A stretch of DNA of 64,000 nt from Pararhodobacter zhoushanensis (lineage in GTDB: Bacteria > Pseudomonadota > Alphaproteobacteria > Rhodobacterales > Rhodobacteraceae), in NCBI RefSeq assembly GCF_025949695.1, contig NZ_JAPDFL010000001.1:2917501-2981500 (forward strand), given 5' to 3'. The number at the start of each line of letters is the position of its first letter. Position 1 is the first letter of the stretch. Shown here piece after piece: positions 1 to 9,190 of the stretch. Under the pieces are notes generated by a model, which was given only the letters and a program-made list of their open reading frames with translations, had not been told where the DNA came from and did not search any database. Both the position numbers and the translations under genes were made by a program.

Positions 1-249
1 ATGGTCTCGGCCACGCTGATGATCGCCACCGCCATCATCACCGAAAGCGCGCTCAGCTTTCTGGGCATGGGCTTTCCGCCGGACTTTCCCACCTGGGGCC
101 GGCTGGTGAGCGACGGCATCGACTATCTGCAGCAATACCCTTCGCGGGCGATGCTGCCGGGTGTGTTCATCTCGCTGGTGGTGCTGAGCGTGAACTACAT
201 CGGTGACGGGTTGCGCGACGCGCTCGATCCCCGGATCCGGGGGCGCTGA
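1..249 (+). CDS. DppC/OppC-type ABC transporter permease, C-terminal end only
   Basis: The window opens inside this gene, so only the last 82 codons are present and the methionine at base 1 is internal. The remaining part reads 'ESALSFLGMG', then 'PTWGRLVSDG', then a last membrane helix ending 'GDGLRDALDPR'. This is the usual C-terminus of inner-membrane permeases of the dipeptide/oligopeptide/nickel ABC family. The full protein would be one half of the import channel. The substrate cannot be told from this end, and the partner genes lie upstream of the window. The gene runs into a bidirectional terminator shared with the convergent PIN gene. Confidence 0.85.
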   Translation: MVSATLMIATAIITESALSFLGMGFPPDFPTWGRLVSDGIDYLQQYPSRAMLPGVFISLVVLSVNYIGDGLRDALDPRIRGR

Positions 250-255
250 AACGAC

Positions 256-280
256 AAAGGGGGCCGCGAGGCCCCTTTTT
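256..280. terminator. Bidirectional intrinsic terminator
   Basis: A-rich start, then a GGGGGCC / GGCCCC stem with a GCGA tetraloop and a T5 run on the plus strand. It lies between the convergent permease and PIN genes, and the AAA on its left flank gives a short T-run for the minus strand. Confidence 0.75.
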
Positions 281-798
281 CAATCCACTTCCAAAGCGCG
301 GCCCAGTCTGGGCAGATCCGCCTTCTTCATCGCGTTGCGCAGCGCCCGCCCCGACAGGCCCGGCCAGACCCGCGCCACCTCGGCCTCAACCGTCTCGCGC
401 CCCGCCAGCCACAGCTCCATCACCCAATCATCCGGCGACACCGCCCGGATCCCGTGATGCGCCAGCGCCCGGCGGGGAAAGTCGCGCAAGTTCAGCGTCA
501 GCAACACATCCGCCCCCGCCGCAATCGCCGCCGCCAGCACATGCCGGTCGGCGGCATCGGGCAGGTCGAGCAGGCTCAGATCCCCCGCCGCACCCTGCCC
601 CTCTGGCCAGCGCGCGCGCATCCGCGCCAGCGCCTCGGCCGCGCCCGGCTCGCCCTTGCGCGCCGTGACGTGCAGCCATTCCGCCGCGACCCCTTCGGAC
701 CACAGCGGCACGAACAGCCCGGCATCGGCAAGCCCCAGCAGCAGATCACGCAGGATCGGCGGAAACAGAACGCAGGTGTCGAGGAAGACCTTAGTCAA
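280..798 (-). CDS. PIN-domain protein (RSP_2648-like family)
   Basis: A 172-residue protein. The N-terminus 'KVFLDTCVLFPP' and the later 'DLPDAADRHVLAAAI' and 'VLLTLNLRDFP' segments match the PIN fold, with acidic residues (Asp near 7, Asp near 101-104 and Asp near 127) placed to bind the metal of a ribonuclease. PIN proteins are often toxins of type II toxin-antitoxin pairs. No small antitoxin gene lies next to it: the upstream gene is an rRNA methyltransferase, which it overlaps by 8 bases. A stand-alone RNase or housekeeping role is therefore at least as likely as a toxin. The family assignment rests on recalled similarity to a Rhodobacter sphaeroides protein; the substrate is unknown. Confidence 0.75.
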   Translation of the reverse strand: MTKVFLDTCVLFPPILRDLLLGLADAGLFVPLWSEGVAAEWLHVTARKGEPGAAEALARMRARWPEGQGAAGDLSLLDLPDAADRHVLAAAIAAGADVLLTLNLRDFPRRALAHHGIRAVSPDDWVMELWLAGRETVEAEVARVWPGLSGRALRNAMKKADLPRLGRALEVD

Positions 799-2023
799 GC
801 CGGAACGTCAGCGCCTTCAGGTAACCGCTTTCGGCCAGCTGCGGCAGCATCGGGTGGTCCGGCCCGGCAAAACCGGTGCGGATCAACTGCCCCTGACGCT
901 GGCCCTTGCCGATCCCGCGCGTGCAGGCGGCGCGGAAATTCGCGAGGTCCGCGGCGTGCGAGCACGAGCACAGCACCAGATACCCGCCGGGTGCGACCAG
1001 CGGTGCCGCCATGCGCGCCAGCCGCTCATAGGCGCGCAGGCCTGCGTCCAGCGATTTGCGGCTGGGCGCGAAGGCGGGCGGATCGCAGACGACCAGCTCG
1101 AATTGCGCGCCGTCGGTGGCCATCGTCTCCAGCGCCTCGAACGCATCGGACTGGCGGGTTTCGAACCGATCCGACGCGCCCATCGCCGCCGCACCCTTGG
1201 CGGCCAGCGTCAGCGCAGGCTCGGACCCGTCCACCGCCAGCGCAGAGACAGCGCCACCAGCGAGCGCCGCCAGCCCGAAGCCGCCGACATGGCTGAACAC
1301 GTCCAGCACCCGGCCACCCTTGGCGAGACGCGCCGCGAAAGCATGGTTGTCGCGCTGATCGTAGAAGATGCCGGTTTTCTGGCCGCCCAGCAGATCCGCC
1401 ATGTAGACGGCGTTGTTCATGTGCACCGGCACCGGGCCATCCAGCGCGCCGGTCATGGCGACGGTTTCCTCGGACAGACCTTCCAGCGAGCGCGCACGGC
1501 CCGTCGCGTTCTTGACCACCGTTTTCACCCCCGTCACCGCCTGAAGCGCGGCAACCAGCGTATCGAGATGGGTCTCGGCCCAGGCCGCGTTCGGCTGGAT
1601 CACGGCGACATCGCCGAAACGGTCGATGACCACACCGGGGAAGCGGTCGGCCTCGGCATGGATCAGACGGTAGAACGGCTGATCATAGAGCGCCTCGCGC
1701 AGCGCCAGCGCGTGCCGGATGCGCTCTTCGAACCACGCGGCGTCAAGCTGCGCCTCGTGGTCGCGGTCGAGCATCCGCGCGACGATCTTGGATTTGGGAT
1801 TGACGGTGACCAGCCCCATCTCGCGGCGCTCGGCGTCTTCGAGCACGGCCAAAGCGCCGGGCTCAAGCCCTGCGGTGCGGCGGTCGAGCACCAGTTCGTC
1901 GGCATAGACCCACGGAAATCCGTGGCGCACGGCGCGGGCTTCGGCCTTGGGGCGCAGGCGGACAATAGGGCGGCTGGGGGGAGCGAGGTCATGGCGGGCT
2001 TTCTGAAACGGTTCCCCTCCCAT
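791..2023 (-). CDS. Class I SAM-dependent rRNA methyltransferase (RlmI-like), 5' end uncertain
   Basis: The protein has an N-terminal PUA-like part ('RPIVRLRPKAEARAVRHG', 'FPWVYADELV'), the catalytic Rossmann domain with the SAM loop 'VLDVFSHVGGFGLAAL', and 'VVCDPPAFAPS' before 'GGYLVLCSCSH'. This is the layout of the RlmI/RlmK family, which methylates a cytosine C5 in 23S rRNA. The expected start, ATG at 1992 giving 'MTSLPP', is out of frame with the body. One extra base in the run of six C/G at 1976-1981 would join it as 'MTSLPPSRPIVRLRPK'. As given, translation would have to start at the in-frame ATG at 2023 or further upstream. The frame break is more likely a sequence error. The gene overlaps the PIN gene. 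Confidence 0.85.
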   Translation of the reverse strand: MGGEPFQKARHDLAPPSRPIVRLRPKAEARAVRHGFPWVYADELVLDRRTAGLEPGALAVLEDAERREMGLVTVNPKSKIVARMLDRDHEAQLDAAWFEERIRHALALREALYDQPFYRLIHAEADRFPGVVIDRFGDVAVIQPNAAWAETHLDTLVAALQAVTGVKTVVKNATGRARSLEGLSEETVAMTGALDGPVPVHMNNAVYMADLLGGQKTGIFYDQRDNHAFAARLAKGGRVLDVFSHVGGFGLAALAGGAVSALAVDGSEPALTLAAKGAAAMGASDRFETRQSDAFEALETMATDGAQFELVVCDPPAFAPSRKSLDAGLRAYERLARMAAPLVAPGGYLVLCSCSHAADLANFRAACTRGIGKGQRQGQLIRTGFAGPDHPMLPQLAESGYLKALTFRLD

Positions 2024-2179
2024 ACCTCTGCCGGGCGCGCGGCAAAAGCCAAAACCGACAGTGCATAAACTGACACCGCCCCGTGCCGGAGGGAGCGGCA
2101 CAGGGCGGGGATTGTCGATCAGATGCTGACGTCTGAGCGATCAGGGCCGGATGACCGGATGATCGCGACCTGTAAGGTC

Positions 2180-2347
2180 TCAGGCAGTGTGCGCCTGGCC
2201 ACCGCGAGCGAACAGGGCAACAACGCCGCGACGCAGCGACTTGAACATGTCCGCAACGGCGCGCGCTTGCATGGCGCGGGCTTCACGCTCCAGCGTCAGC
2301 AGATCGAATTCTTTGATTTCGTACAGGTTTTGAGTGTTCTCGGTCAC
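2180..2347 (-). CDS. Small basic protein, RSP_7527 family
   Basis: A 55-residue protein read from a GTG start at 2347. That start is chosen because AAGGAG sits eight bases before it, whereas the longer reading frame has no ribosome site. The sequence has an acidic helical first half ('LLTLEREARAMQARAVADMF') and a basic end ('SLRRGVVALFARG'), resembling the DUF1127-like small proteins common in Rhodobacterales. Some DUF1127 proteins are linked to phosphate or RNA metabolism, but nothing here assigns a role. It is transcribed away from edd, and the 279-base region between them must hold both promoters. Confidence 0.65.
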   Translation of the reverse strand: MTENTQNLYEIKEFDLLTLEREARAMQARAVADMFKSLRRGVVALFARGGQAHTA

Positions 2348-2626
2348 GGCCTTGGCTCCTTGCCAGTGCGGGTCCAATCCCGCTTTGCATGAGACATACC
2401 TATGCCGCAACGCAGCAAAACACCAGTGATGTATACACAAAGCAGCCTTGCGTTGGATGCAAGGCTGGCCGGACCCCTGCCTGCAATGCGGGCGGGTATG
2501 CCCGAAACCTGTGCAGCGATGGTTTCACCGCGCCCCTTGCGGCCCTCACTCTTGCAGCGTTAGCGATAACGAGGTATCAGACGCGCAGATCCCTCCCCCG
2601 CATCCAAAGGCAGAGGCATTCTCACA

Positions 2627-4432
2627 ATGACCCTCGACCCCCGCATCCGCACCGTCACCGAGCGTATCATCGAGCGCTCGCGTCCGACCCGCAGCCTGTA
2701 TCTTGAGCGACTCGCCAAAGCCGCCGAACAAGGCCCGGCCCGCGCGCATCTGGGCTGCTCGAACGCCGCCCATGCCTATGCAGCGATGGGACAGGACAAG
2801 GACGCATTGGCAGCGGCGCGTCAGCCCAATCTCGGCATCGTCACCGCGTATAATGACATGCTCAGCGCGCACCAGCCGTTCGAGATGTACCCGCAACTGA
2901 TCCGCGACGCCGCGCGCGACGCCGGTGCCACCGCGCAGGTCGCGGGCGGTGTGCCGGCGATGTGCGACGGGGTCACGCAGGGTCGCGCGGGCATGGAATT
3001 GTCGCTGATGTCGCGCGACACCATCGCGCTGGCGGCGGGCGTGGCGATGAGCCACGACTGTTTCGACGCCGCGCTCTGGCTGGGGGTCTGCGACAAGATC
3101 GTGCCGGGTCTGGTGATGGCGGCGGCCAGCTTTGGCCATGTGCCGGCTGTGTTCGTACCCGCCGGGCCAATGGTCTCGGGCCTGCCGAATGACGAGAAAG
3201 CCAAGGTTCGTCAGGCCTTTGCACAAGGAAAGGCCACGCGCGAAGAGCTGATGGCGGCCGAGATGGCCAGCTATCACGGGCCGGGCACCTGCACCTTCTA
3301 CGGCACCGCCAACACCAACCAGATGCTGATGGAGATCATGGGGCTGATGCTGCCGGGTGCCGCCTTCGTCAATCCGGGCACCCAGATGCGCGAGGCGCTG
3401 ACCAAGGCGGCCGTCGCCCGCGCGGCGGCGATCACCCATCTGGGCAATGACTGGCGGCCTGCCGGGCATGTGCTGGACGAGAAGGCCTTTGTGAACGGCA
3501 TGGTCGGGCTGATGGCGACCGGCGGGTCCACCAACCTGATCCTGCACCTGCCCGCCATGGCGCGCGCGGCGGGGATCCGGCTGGAGCTGGAAGATTTCGA
3601 CGCCGTCGCGCAGGCGGTGCCGCTGATGGCCAAGGTCTATCCCAATGGGCTGGCCGACGTGAACCATTTCCACGCGGCGGGCGGCTTGGGCTATATGGTC
3701 GGCGATCTGCTGGACGCCGGGCTGTTGCACGAGGATGTCGAGACGGTCGCGGGCACGGGTCTGGCGCGCTATGCGCAAGAGCCCAAGCTGATCGACGGTG
3801 CGCTGACCTGGGTCGACGGACCGGGCGAAAGCCTGAACGACCGCATCCTGCGCTCGACCCGCGACCCGTTTCAGGCGACCGGCGGGTTGAAGCAGTTGAG
3901 CGGCAATCTGGGGCGTGGCGTGATCAAGATCTCGGCGGTGGACCCGTCGCGCCATGTGATCGAGGCGAAAGCGCGGGTGTTTTCCGATCAGGCGCAGGTC
4001 AAGACGGCGTTTCAGGCCGGCGAATTCACCGAGGACACGATTGTCGTCGTGCGCTTTCAGGGGCCGCGCGCCAATGGCATGCCCGAGCTTCACTCGCTGA
4101 CGCCGGTGCTGGCGGTGCTGCAGGACCGCGGGCTGAAGATGGCTCTGGTGACGGATGGGCGGATGTCGGGGGCTTCGGGCAAGGTTCCGGCGGCGATCCA
4201 TGTCGCGCCCGAAGCGGCAGCGGGCGGCCCGATCGCCAAGCTGCGCGACGGGGATCTGGTCCGGCTGGACGCGGTAACCGGGGCGCTGGAGGTGCTGGAA
4301 GACGGGTTTGCGGCGCGCGAAACGGTCAGCGCCGACCTGAGCGCCAATGACTGGGGTTGCGGGCGCGATCTGTTCGCCCGGCTGCGCGGCGGGGCGACCG
4401 ATGCGACCGAGGGCGCGTCGATCCTGTTTTGA
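2627..4432 (+). CDS. edd: Phosphogluconate dehydratase (Entner-Doudoroff)
   Basis: Dehydrates 6-phosphogluconate to 2-keto-3-deoxy-6-phosphogluconate, the committed step of the Entner-Doudoroff pathway, in the cytoplasm. The 601-residue length fits Edd. Family marks are '[13 protein letters not shown]' near residue 75, '[20 protein letters not shown]' near 120 and 'GVCDKIVPG' near 155, whose cysteines help hold the [4Fe-4S] cluster in the IlvD/Edd family, and '[16 protein letters not shown]' near 507. The pathway partner eda is not beside it. Downstream is a convergent MFS gene, separated by a copy of the window's palindromic repeat. The Edd call over IlvD rests on overall similarity and the '[14 protein letters not shown]' segment. 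Confidence 0.95.
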   Translation: MTLDPRIRTVTERIIERSRPTRSLYLERLAKAAEQGPARAHLGCSNAAHAYAAMGQDKDALAAARQPNLGIVTAYNDMLSAHQPFEMYPQLIRDAARDAGATAQVAGGVPAMCDGVTQGRAGMELSLMSRDTIALAAGVAMSHDCFDAALWLGVCDKIVPGLVMAAASFGHVPAVFVPAGPMVSGLPNDEKAKVRQAFAQGKATREELMAAEMASYHGPGTCTFYGTANTNQMLMEIMGLMLPGAAFVNPGTQMREALTKAAVARAAAITHLGNDWRPAGHVLDEKAFVNGMVGLMATGGSTNLILHLPAMARAAGIRLELEDFDAVAQAVPLMAKVYPNGLADVNHFHAAGGLGYMVGDLLDAGLLHEDVETVAGTGLARYAQEPKLIDGALTWVDGPGESLNDRILRSTRDPFQATGGLKQLSGNLGRGVIKISAVDPSRHVIEAKARVFSDQAQVKTAFQAGEFTEDTIVVVRFQGPRANGMPELHSLTPVLAVLQDRGLKMALVTDGRMSGASGKVPAAIHVAPEAAAGGPIAKLRDGDLVRLDAVTGALEVLEDGFAARETVSADLSANDWGCGRDLFARLRGGATDATEGASILF

Positions 4433-4507
4433 GGGCTGGGTCTAAAAGGGTGGCGGGTTTCGCCCTCGGCCGAGACGGCTGACGCCGCCGCGCCCTTGGG
4501 CGACCCG

Positions 4508-4600
4508 GCGCGCCGCTTTCGCGGCGCGCAAGAAGGGGGCCTCGGCCCCCTCTGCGGCTGACGCCGCATTCACCCCCTGAGGATATTTCTAGACAGAAAA
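4508..4600. repeat. Palindromic intergenic element, partial copy
   Basis: Starts with a 9-bp GC hairpin (4508-4516 with 4521-4529, loop TTTC), then GGGGGCC...GGCCCCC, a CGGCTGACGCCG block, ATTCACCCCC and GAGGATATTT. This is the left half of the repeat seen complete near 10.2 and 27.9 kb. The right arm is missing and is replaced by a short local dyad, TTTCT-AGAC-AGAAA. It lies between the convergent edd and MFS genes, so it may act as their terminator. Confidence 0.6.
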
Positions 4601-4604
4601 TGTC

Positions 4605-5765
4605 TCAGCCCTGATGGGCGGCTGCGCGGATTGACAGGGCGCGGGCGGCGAGGAGAGCGAGCGCCAGGACGCCGGCGATCAGCGCGAAAGAGGTGCGCAG
4701 CCCGGCAAGTTCGGCGGCGAGGCCGAGGGCGGGCGGGCCGAGGAAATAGCCGCCGTAGCCGATCACCGTCGCGCGGGCGATGGCCCGGCTGCGCGATTGC
4801 GGATCCGACAGGCGCCCGGTCATCGCCAGCGCGGTGGGGACCACGACCGACGCCCCAAAACCCAAGACCACAAAGCCCGCATAGGCCATCAGCGGACCAA
4901 TGGCGACGACCACGATCAGCACACCGCAGACCGACACGATCAGCCCGCCCGACAGCAGGCGACGCTCAGGCAGACGCATCGAGAGCCCCTGCCCGGCCAG
5001 CCGCCCCAACCCCATTGTCAACCCCATCAGCGCCGGCGCGAGCGAGCCCGAGCCGACCGCGCCGCCGAGATCGCGTTCGATATAGAGCGCCGACCACGCC
5101 TCGACCGCGTTTTCGCTCATCAGGCCTGCGAGGATCAACGCGCCGCCCAGATAAGGCACCAGCCCGAGCACGGCGCGTCCGCCGGGGCTGGAACGGCCGC
5201 CAAGCCCCTCGATCCGCCCGTCACGCTCGATGGCGATGAGCGATAACAGCAGCACCAGCCCGGCCGTGACGCTCAGCGTGGTGACCGCCCCCGCCCCGGC
5301 GGCGCGGGCCACGCCGGTCAGGGCGGCGGCAGCGGCGAAGGCCAGCGAATAGAGCGCGTGGTTGAGGTTCATCAGGCTTTGGCCGCGCGCCGCCTCGATC
5401 GCCGAGAGCCGCGCGTTCATGAACACATCCAGCGCGCCGCTGGCGATGCCCATGGTCATCAGCGCCAACACAAAGCCCAAAGGCGTGCTCATCGCCCCCA
5501 TAAGCGCCACCGACAGCCCCATCAGCGCCGCAAAGCCGGGCAGCGCCAGGCGCCCCAGCGCGGTGCCGATGCGCGGCGCGAGGGTCATCATGGTGATCGC
5601 CGCGACCGAGCCCCAGATCAGCAGCAGACCCAGCGTGCCATCGTCCACGCCCAGCCCCGCCTTGATGTCGGGCATCGCCGCCATGAACGCGCCCCAGACC
5701 AGCCCCATGGCGACGAAGCAGGCGGCAGGACCGCGCGAGGCAGAGAGTTGGGCAAAGGAGGGCAT
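4605..5765 (-). CDS. MFS transporter
   Basis: A 386-residue membrane protein with about twelve hydrophobic segments and little soluble sequence. 'GLVWGAFMAAMPDIKAGLGVDDGTLGLLL' at the start and the 'ARATVIGYGGYFLGPPALGLAAEL' stretch near 330 fit the YbjJ-like group of the major facilitator superfamily. These are inner-membrane proton-linked carriers. No substrate can be named. It stands alone, between edd and rplY, with the rplY promoter region upstream. The start at 5765 gives a normal first helix. An exporter of sugars or drugs is possible but only by family analogy. Confidence 0.8.
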   Translation of the reverse strand: MPSFAQLSASRGPAACFVAMGLVWGAFMAAMPDIKAGLGVDDGTLGLLLIWGSVAAITMMTLAPRIGTALGRLALPGFAALMGLSVALMGAMSTPLGFVLALMTMGIASGALDVFMNARLSAIEAARGQSLMNLNHALYSLAFAAAAALTGVARAAGAGAVTTLSVTAGLVLLLSLIAIERDGRIEGLGGRSSPGGRAVLGLVPYLGGALILAGLMSENAVEAWSALYIERDLGGAVGSGSLAPALMGLTMGLGRLAGQGLSMRLPERRLLSGGLIVSVCGVLIVVVAIGPLMAYAGFVVLGFGASVVVPTALAMTGRLSDPQSRSRAIARATVIGYGGYFLGPPALGLAAELAGLRTSFALIAGVLALALLAARALSIRAAAHQG

Positions 5766-5939
5766 GGCTGTCTCGTGGTTGGATCTGCGCGCACCCGATC
5801 ACGCCCGCGCGGCAAGGTCCAGCGCGACGCGGCGCAAGAATGCGCTTTCCTTTGAGCGGAGCATGGGCTATGGCGGCGCGGCTGCGCATCCACCCTTGGA
5901 GGGGCGTGGCGAGTGAAACAGATATTTAGGAGAACCGAT

Positions 5940-6566
5940 ATGGCTGGTGAGATCCCTGATCTGATCGCCGAGGTCCGGACGGGGACAGGCAAGGGGGCCG
6001 CTCGTCAATCTCGTCGTGACGGCAAAGTTCCGGGTGTGGTCTATGGGGGCGGCGCAGAGCCGATCTCGATCGACTTCAACTATAACTACCTTCTCAAGCG
6101 CCTCAAAGAGGGCCGCTTCCTGTCCAAGCTCTGGAACCTCAAAGTCGAGGGCCAGGAAGACGTGCGCGTCATCGCGCGCGCCGTTCAGCGGGACGTTGTG
6201 AAGGATCTGCCGACGCACGTCGACCTGATGCGCCTTCGCCGCACCTCGCGGATCAACCTGTTCGTGCATGTCGAATTCGAAAACCACGCGGCGGCCCCCG
6301 GCCTGAAGCGTGGCGGCACGATGGTTGTGGTCCGTCCCGAGGTCGAACTGAACGTTCTGGCCGGTGACATCCCCGAGAAGCTGGTGGTCGATCTGACCGG
6401 CAAGAACATCGGTGACGTTATCCACATCGAAGACATCACCCTGCCCGAAGGCGCGAAAGCGACCATCGCGCGGAACTTCGTCATCGCCAACATCGCGGCA
6501 CCCTCGGGTCTGCGGTCGGCCGATGCTGAAGACGGTGACGCAGAAGAAGACGCCGCCGAGGCCTGA
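5940..6566 (+). CDS. rplY: 50S ribosomal protein L25/general stress protein Ctc
   Basis: Binds 5S rRNA in the large ribosomal subunit. The start is the ATG at 5940, placed after AGGAG, rather than an in-frame codon 27 bases earlier. The 208-residue protein has the L25 domain first ('[20 protein letters not shown]', near residue 20) and then the C-terminal beta domain of the long CTC form ('[20 protein letters not shown]', near 145). It ends in an acidic tail ('[14 protein letters not shown]'). A strong terminator follows at once. An exported protein and then pth lie downstream, which is the familiar rplY-pth neighbourhood with one gene inserted. Confidence 0.95.
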   Translation: MAGEIPDLIAEVRTGTGKGAARQSRRDGKVPGVVYGGGAEPISIDFNYNYLLKRLKEGRFLSKLWNLKVEGQEDVRVIARAVQRDVVKDLPTHVDLMRLRRTSRINLFVHVEFENHAAAPGLKRGGTMVVVRPEVELNVLAGDIPEKLVVDLTGKNIGDVIHIEDITLPEGAKATIARNFVIANIAAPSGLRSADAEDGDAEEDAAEA

Positions 6567-6588
6567 TCCTCGACCGTGGCACGTTCTT

Positions 6589-6618
6589 GAAACCCCGCCC
6601 TTTCGGGCGGGGTTTTTT
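6589..6618 (+). terminator. Intrinsic terminator after rplY
   Basis: Ten-base stem AACCCCGCCC / GGGCGGGGTT closed by a TTTC loop and followed by T6. It cleanly ends the rplY transcript 25 bases after the stop codon. Confidence 0.92.
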
Positions 6619-6763
6619 GTTGCTGGTCAGAGAGTTGACAGTGCCGTGCCCACTGTTTCCCAGTTTTGATTTGCCACGGCCCTGCATCTTTGCAACCCTT
6701 GCGTTACCCGTGTTCGCGCCCGTCCGCGCGACAGACGCGCCCCTGAGTACCGGAGATTTGCGC

Positions 6764-7339
6764 ATGGCATCCCACGCCCGTCTGGCCGCTGCCCTCAAAC
6801 CCGTGCTGGCGTTTGCCTCTGCGCTCGCCCTCGCCCTGCCCGCTCTGGCGCAAGGCAAGCCCGATCCCGGCCCGCTGGTCTTTCCCAACCCCGGAACCCG
6901 TCCGGATGTGCGCGTTGACGGCCCCGAGGCGCTGACCTGTGCGGCGCTGTTCAATTGGATCGAGCGGCGCGGCCCCGAGCTGACCGTGCAGCAAGCCAAT
7001 CGGCTGGCCGAGATGCTTTCGACCATCACCACCCCCGGCGTCTACGCCGTCCCGCCGCCGGCCGATTGTGATCAGGTCATGCTCAGAATGGCCCGCGAGG
7101 GTTTCAGCGTCGGGGACATGACCCTGTTGCCGGTCGCCGGCGTATCCGCCGATTGCGCGACGCTGGTGCCGTTGGTGCAAAGCCGCCTCCCTGGGCTCGA
7201 GCCCGAACAACAGCTGAACCTGCGCCGCGTCATGGCCCGCGTTCACATGCCCCAGCAGGGTGCCACCAACGACGTGATGGCCTGCGCCATTGTGCATGGC
7301 GCGTTGGAGCGGCTCAACCTGATCGACCAAATGCGATGA
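6764..7339 (+). CDS. Exported protein of unknown function
   Basis: The start is the ATG at 6764, preceded by GGAG at a good distance. The 191-residue product begins with a clear Sec signal peptide: basic start, hydrophobic 'VLAFASALALALPALAQG', and likely cleavage after 'ALA'. The mature part carries four cysteines ('LTCAALF', 'PPADCDQV', 'SADCATLV', 'VMACAIVH'), an even number that could form two disulfides in the periplasm. I do not recognise a named domain. It lies between rplY and pth and may share transcription with pth, which starts 51 bases downstream. The gene looks intact. Confidence 0.65.
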   Translation: MASHARLAAALKPVLAFASALALALPALAQGKPDPGPLVFPNPGTRPDVRVDGPEALTCAALFNWIERRGPELTVQQANRLAEMLSTITTPGVYAVPPPADCDQVMLRMAREGFSVGDMTLLPVAGVSADCATLVPLVQSRLPGLEPEQQLNLRRVMARVHMPQQGATNDVMACAIVHGALERLNLIDQMR

Positions 7340-7390
7340 CGCGGCGCGCCCGAATGGACAGCCCTGCGGCGGCGCGCTAGAACCGCGCGC

Positions 7391-8068
7391 ATGAAACTTA
7401 TCATCGGCCTTGGCAATCCCGGCGCGCAATACGCGCGCAACCGTCACAACATCGGCTTCATGGCGCTGGACCGTATCGCCGCGGACCACGGCTTTACCTC
7501 GTGGAAAGCGCGCTTTCAGGGCCAGATCGCCGAGGGGCGGCTGGGCGGCGACAAGGCGCTGCTGCTCAAGCCGCAGACTTTCATGAACCTGTCGGGCCAG
7601 TCCGTCGGCGAGGCGATGCGCTATCTCAAGCTGACGCCCGACGATGTGATCGTGCTGCATGACGAGCTGGACCTTGCACCCGGCAAGCTGCGCCTGAAAC
7701 AGGGAGGCGGGCATGCCGGGCATAACGGGTTGCGCTCGATCCATCAGCATATCGGCGAAGCTTACGCGCGTGTCCGGCTGGGCATTGGCCATCCGGGGAA
7801 CAAGGATGCCGTGGCGGGCTATGTGCTGCACGACTTCGCCAAGGCGGATGAGGACTGGCTGGACGATCTGATGCGGGGGATCTCGGACGGGGCGGATCAC
7901 CTGGCAGCGGGCGACGGGGCCAAGTTCCAGAACGCTGTGGCGCAACGCACCGCGCCGCCGCGCAACGCCGGGCGGCCTGCGCCGGTGGCGAAAACCCCGC
8001 CTGCACCCGAAGCGCCGGTTGAGGATACCCGCTCGGCCCTGCAACGCCTCGCGGATCGCTTCAAATGA
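7391..8068 (+). CDS. pth: Peptidyl-tRNA hydrolase
   Basis: Cleaves peptidyl-tRNA released from stalled ribosomes, freeing the tRNA. Essential in most bacteria and cytoplasmic. Key residues are visible: Asn9 in 'GLGNPG', the catalytic His19 in 'NRHNIGF', the '[10 protein letters not shown]' segment near 60 and the Asp of 'VLHDELDL' near 91. The family core ends near residue 185. A further proline- and alanine-rich tail of about 40 residues ends '[10 protein letters not shown]', a common extension in Rhodobacterales. The stop codon overlaps the start of the next gene (ATGA), so the two are translationally coupled. Confidence 0.96.
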   Translation: MKLIIGLGNPGAQYARNRHNIGFMALDRIAADHGFTSWKARFQGQIAEGRLGGDKALLLKPQTFMNLSGQSVGEAMRYLKLTPDDVIVLHDELDLAPGKLRLKQGGGHAGHNGLRSIHQHIGEAYARVRLGIGHPGNKDAVAGYVLHDFAKADEDWLDDLMRGISDGADHLAAGDGAKFQNAVAQRTAPPRNAGRPAPVAKTPPAPEAPVEDTRSALQRLADRFK

Positions 8069-9093
8069 GTGACCGTCTGCGCCATGCCCTGCGGCAGCAG
8101 GCCGACGCCTGCGCGGGCCTCGGCTCGCCTTTCATGGCGCAGCTTTGCACGCTGCTGGCCGAGCGTCTGGAACCAGACACGGCCCTCACCCGGCGCCTGT
8201 TCGACTGGCCCGGTGATCTGACGTCGAACGCGGCTTCGGTCTCGCTGCGGTTGGCCGGTGCCCTGCACGCGCTGGTGCTGCAAGGGCATGCGGGGCTGGC
8301 GGCGGTGTATCCGCCCAACGCCTGCGACGATGACACGCTCTGGCAGGCCGTGCACGCCGCGTTGGCGTCCGACGCGGCGTTCATCGACGGCTTTATCGAC
8401 AGCGCGCCGCAAACCAACGAGGTCCGCCGCTCTGCCGTGCTGATCGCCACCGGTCACTGGCTCGCCGCGCGCTATCCGTTGCCGCTTGTGTTCAGCGAGC
8501 TGGGGGCCAGCGCCGGGCTCAACCTGAACTGGGACCGTTTCGCGCTCGACCTGGGCACCACGACGCTCGGCCCCACCGATCCGGCTCTCACCCTGACGCC
8601 CGACTGGCGCGGCCCGCACCCTGCCCCGTCAACGGTGCGCGTTACCGAGCGCGCCGGCGTCGATCTCAACCCGATCGACCTTACCGACCCGGCGCAGCGC
8701 CTCCGCCTGCTGGCTTATCTCTGGCCCGACCAGCCCCACCGCAAGGCGCTGACCGAAGCGGCCATCGCCGCCAGCCCGCCGCGCCCGGCCAAAGCGGACG
8801 CCATCGACTGGCTTGAGCCCCGCCTGACCCCGCGCCCCGGCCAGTTGCACCTGATCTGGAGCACCATCGCCTGGCAATACTTCCCCGCCGCCGTGCAGGC
8901 GCGCGGTACGGCCCTGATCGCGGCCGCCGGTGCCACAGCCACCCCCGACGCCCCGCTCGCCTGGCTCAGCTACGAGGCCGACGGGCAATCCCTCGGCGCA
9001 GGCCTCACCCTGCGCCTCTGGCCCGGCGATCAGACCATCGACCTCGGCCGCGCCGACTTCCACGGCCGGTGGGTCGACTGGCGCGCGCCCTGA
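8065..9093 (+). CDS. DUF2332 family protein
   Basis: A 342-residue soluble protein that starts within the pth stop codon. Segments such as '[12 protein letters not shown]', '[13 protein letters not shown]', '[18 protein letters not shown]' and '[17 protein letters not shown]' are the hallmark of DUF2332. The last resembles the glycine-rich SAM-binding loop of methyltransferase folds, so a methyltransferase-like activity is an inference worth testing. '[12 protein letters not shown]' near 270 also fits this fold. Alphaproteobacteria often carry it as an orphan gene of unknown function. Coupling to pth suggests co-expression but does not show a shared role. Confidence 0.8.
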   Translation: MSDRLRHALRQQADACAGLGSPFMAQLCTLLAERLEPDTALTRRLFDWPGDLTSNAASVSLRLAGALHALVLQGHAGLAAVYPPNACDDDTLWQAVHAALASDAAFIDGFIDSAPQTNEVRRSAVLIATGHWLAARYPLPLVFSELGASAGLNLNWDRFALDLGTTTLGPTDPALTLTPDWRGPHPAPSTVRVTERAGVDLNPIDLTDPAQRLRLLAYLWPDQPHRKALTEAAIAASPPRPAKADAIDWLEPRLTPRPGQLHLIWSTIAWQYFPAAVQARGTALIAAAGATATPDAPLAWLSYEADGQSLGAGLTLRLWPGDQTIDLGRADFHGRWVDWRAP

Positions 9094-9095
9094 GC

Positions 9096-9117
9096 TTCAT
9101 CTTGCCCTCAATACGCC
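9096..9117. repeat. Short interspersed motif, copy 1 of 3
   Basis: TTCATCTTGCCC followed two bases later by AATACGCC. The same pattern recurs at 31458-31479 and 51213-51234, always outside genes. No function is known to me. Confidence 0.5.
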
Positions 9118-9190
9118 CTTCGCCCGCGACCTCCCGGCGCTTCCGCCGGGCATCCGGGCACCCCAAACCATCCCCGACAGGGAGAGCCGC

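Noticed and set aside
280..798. Toxin-antitoxin pair based on the PIN protein
   Set aside because: No antitoxin-sized gene lies next to it; the overlapping neighbour is an rRNA methyltransferase.
2546..4201. Open frame of 551 codons antisense to edd
   Set aside because: Low-complexity Arg/His/Gln sequence opposite a conserved enzyme; no ribosome site.
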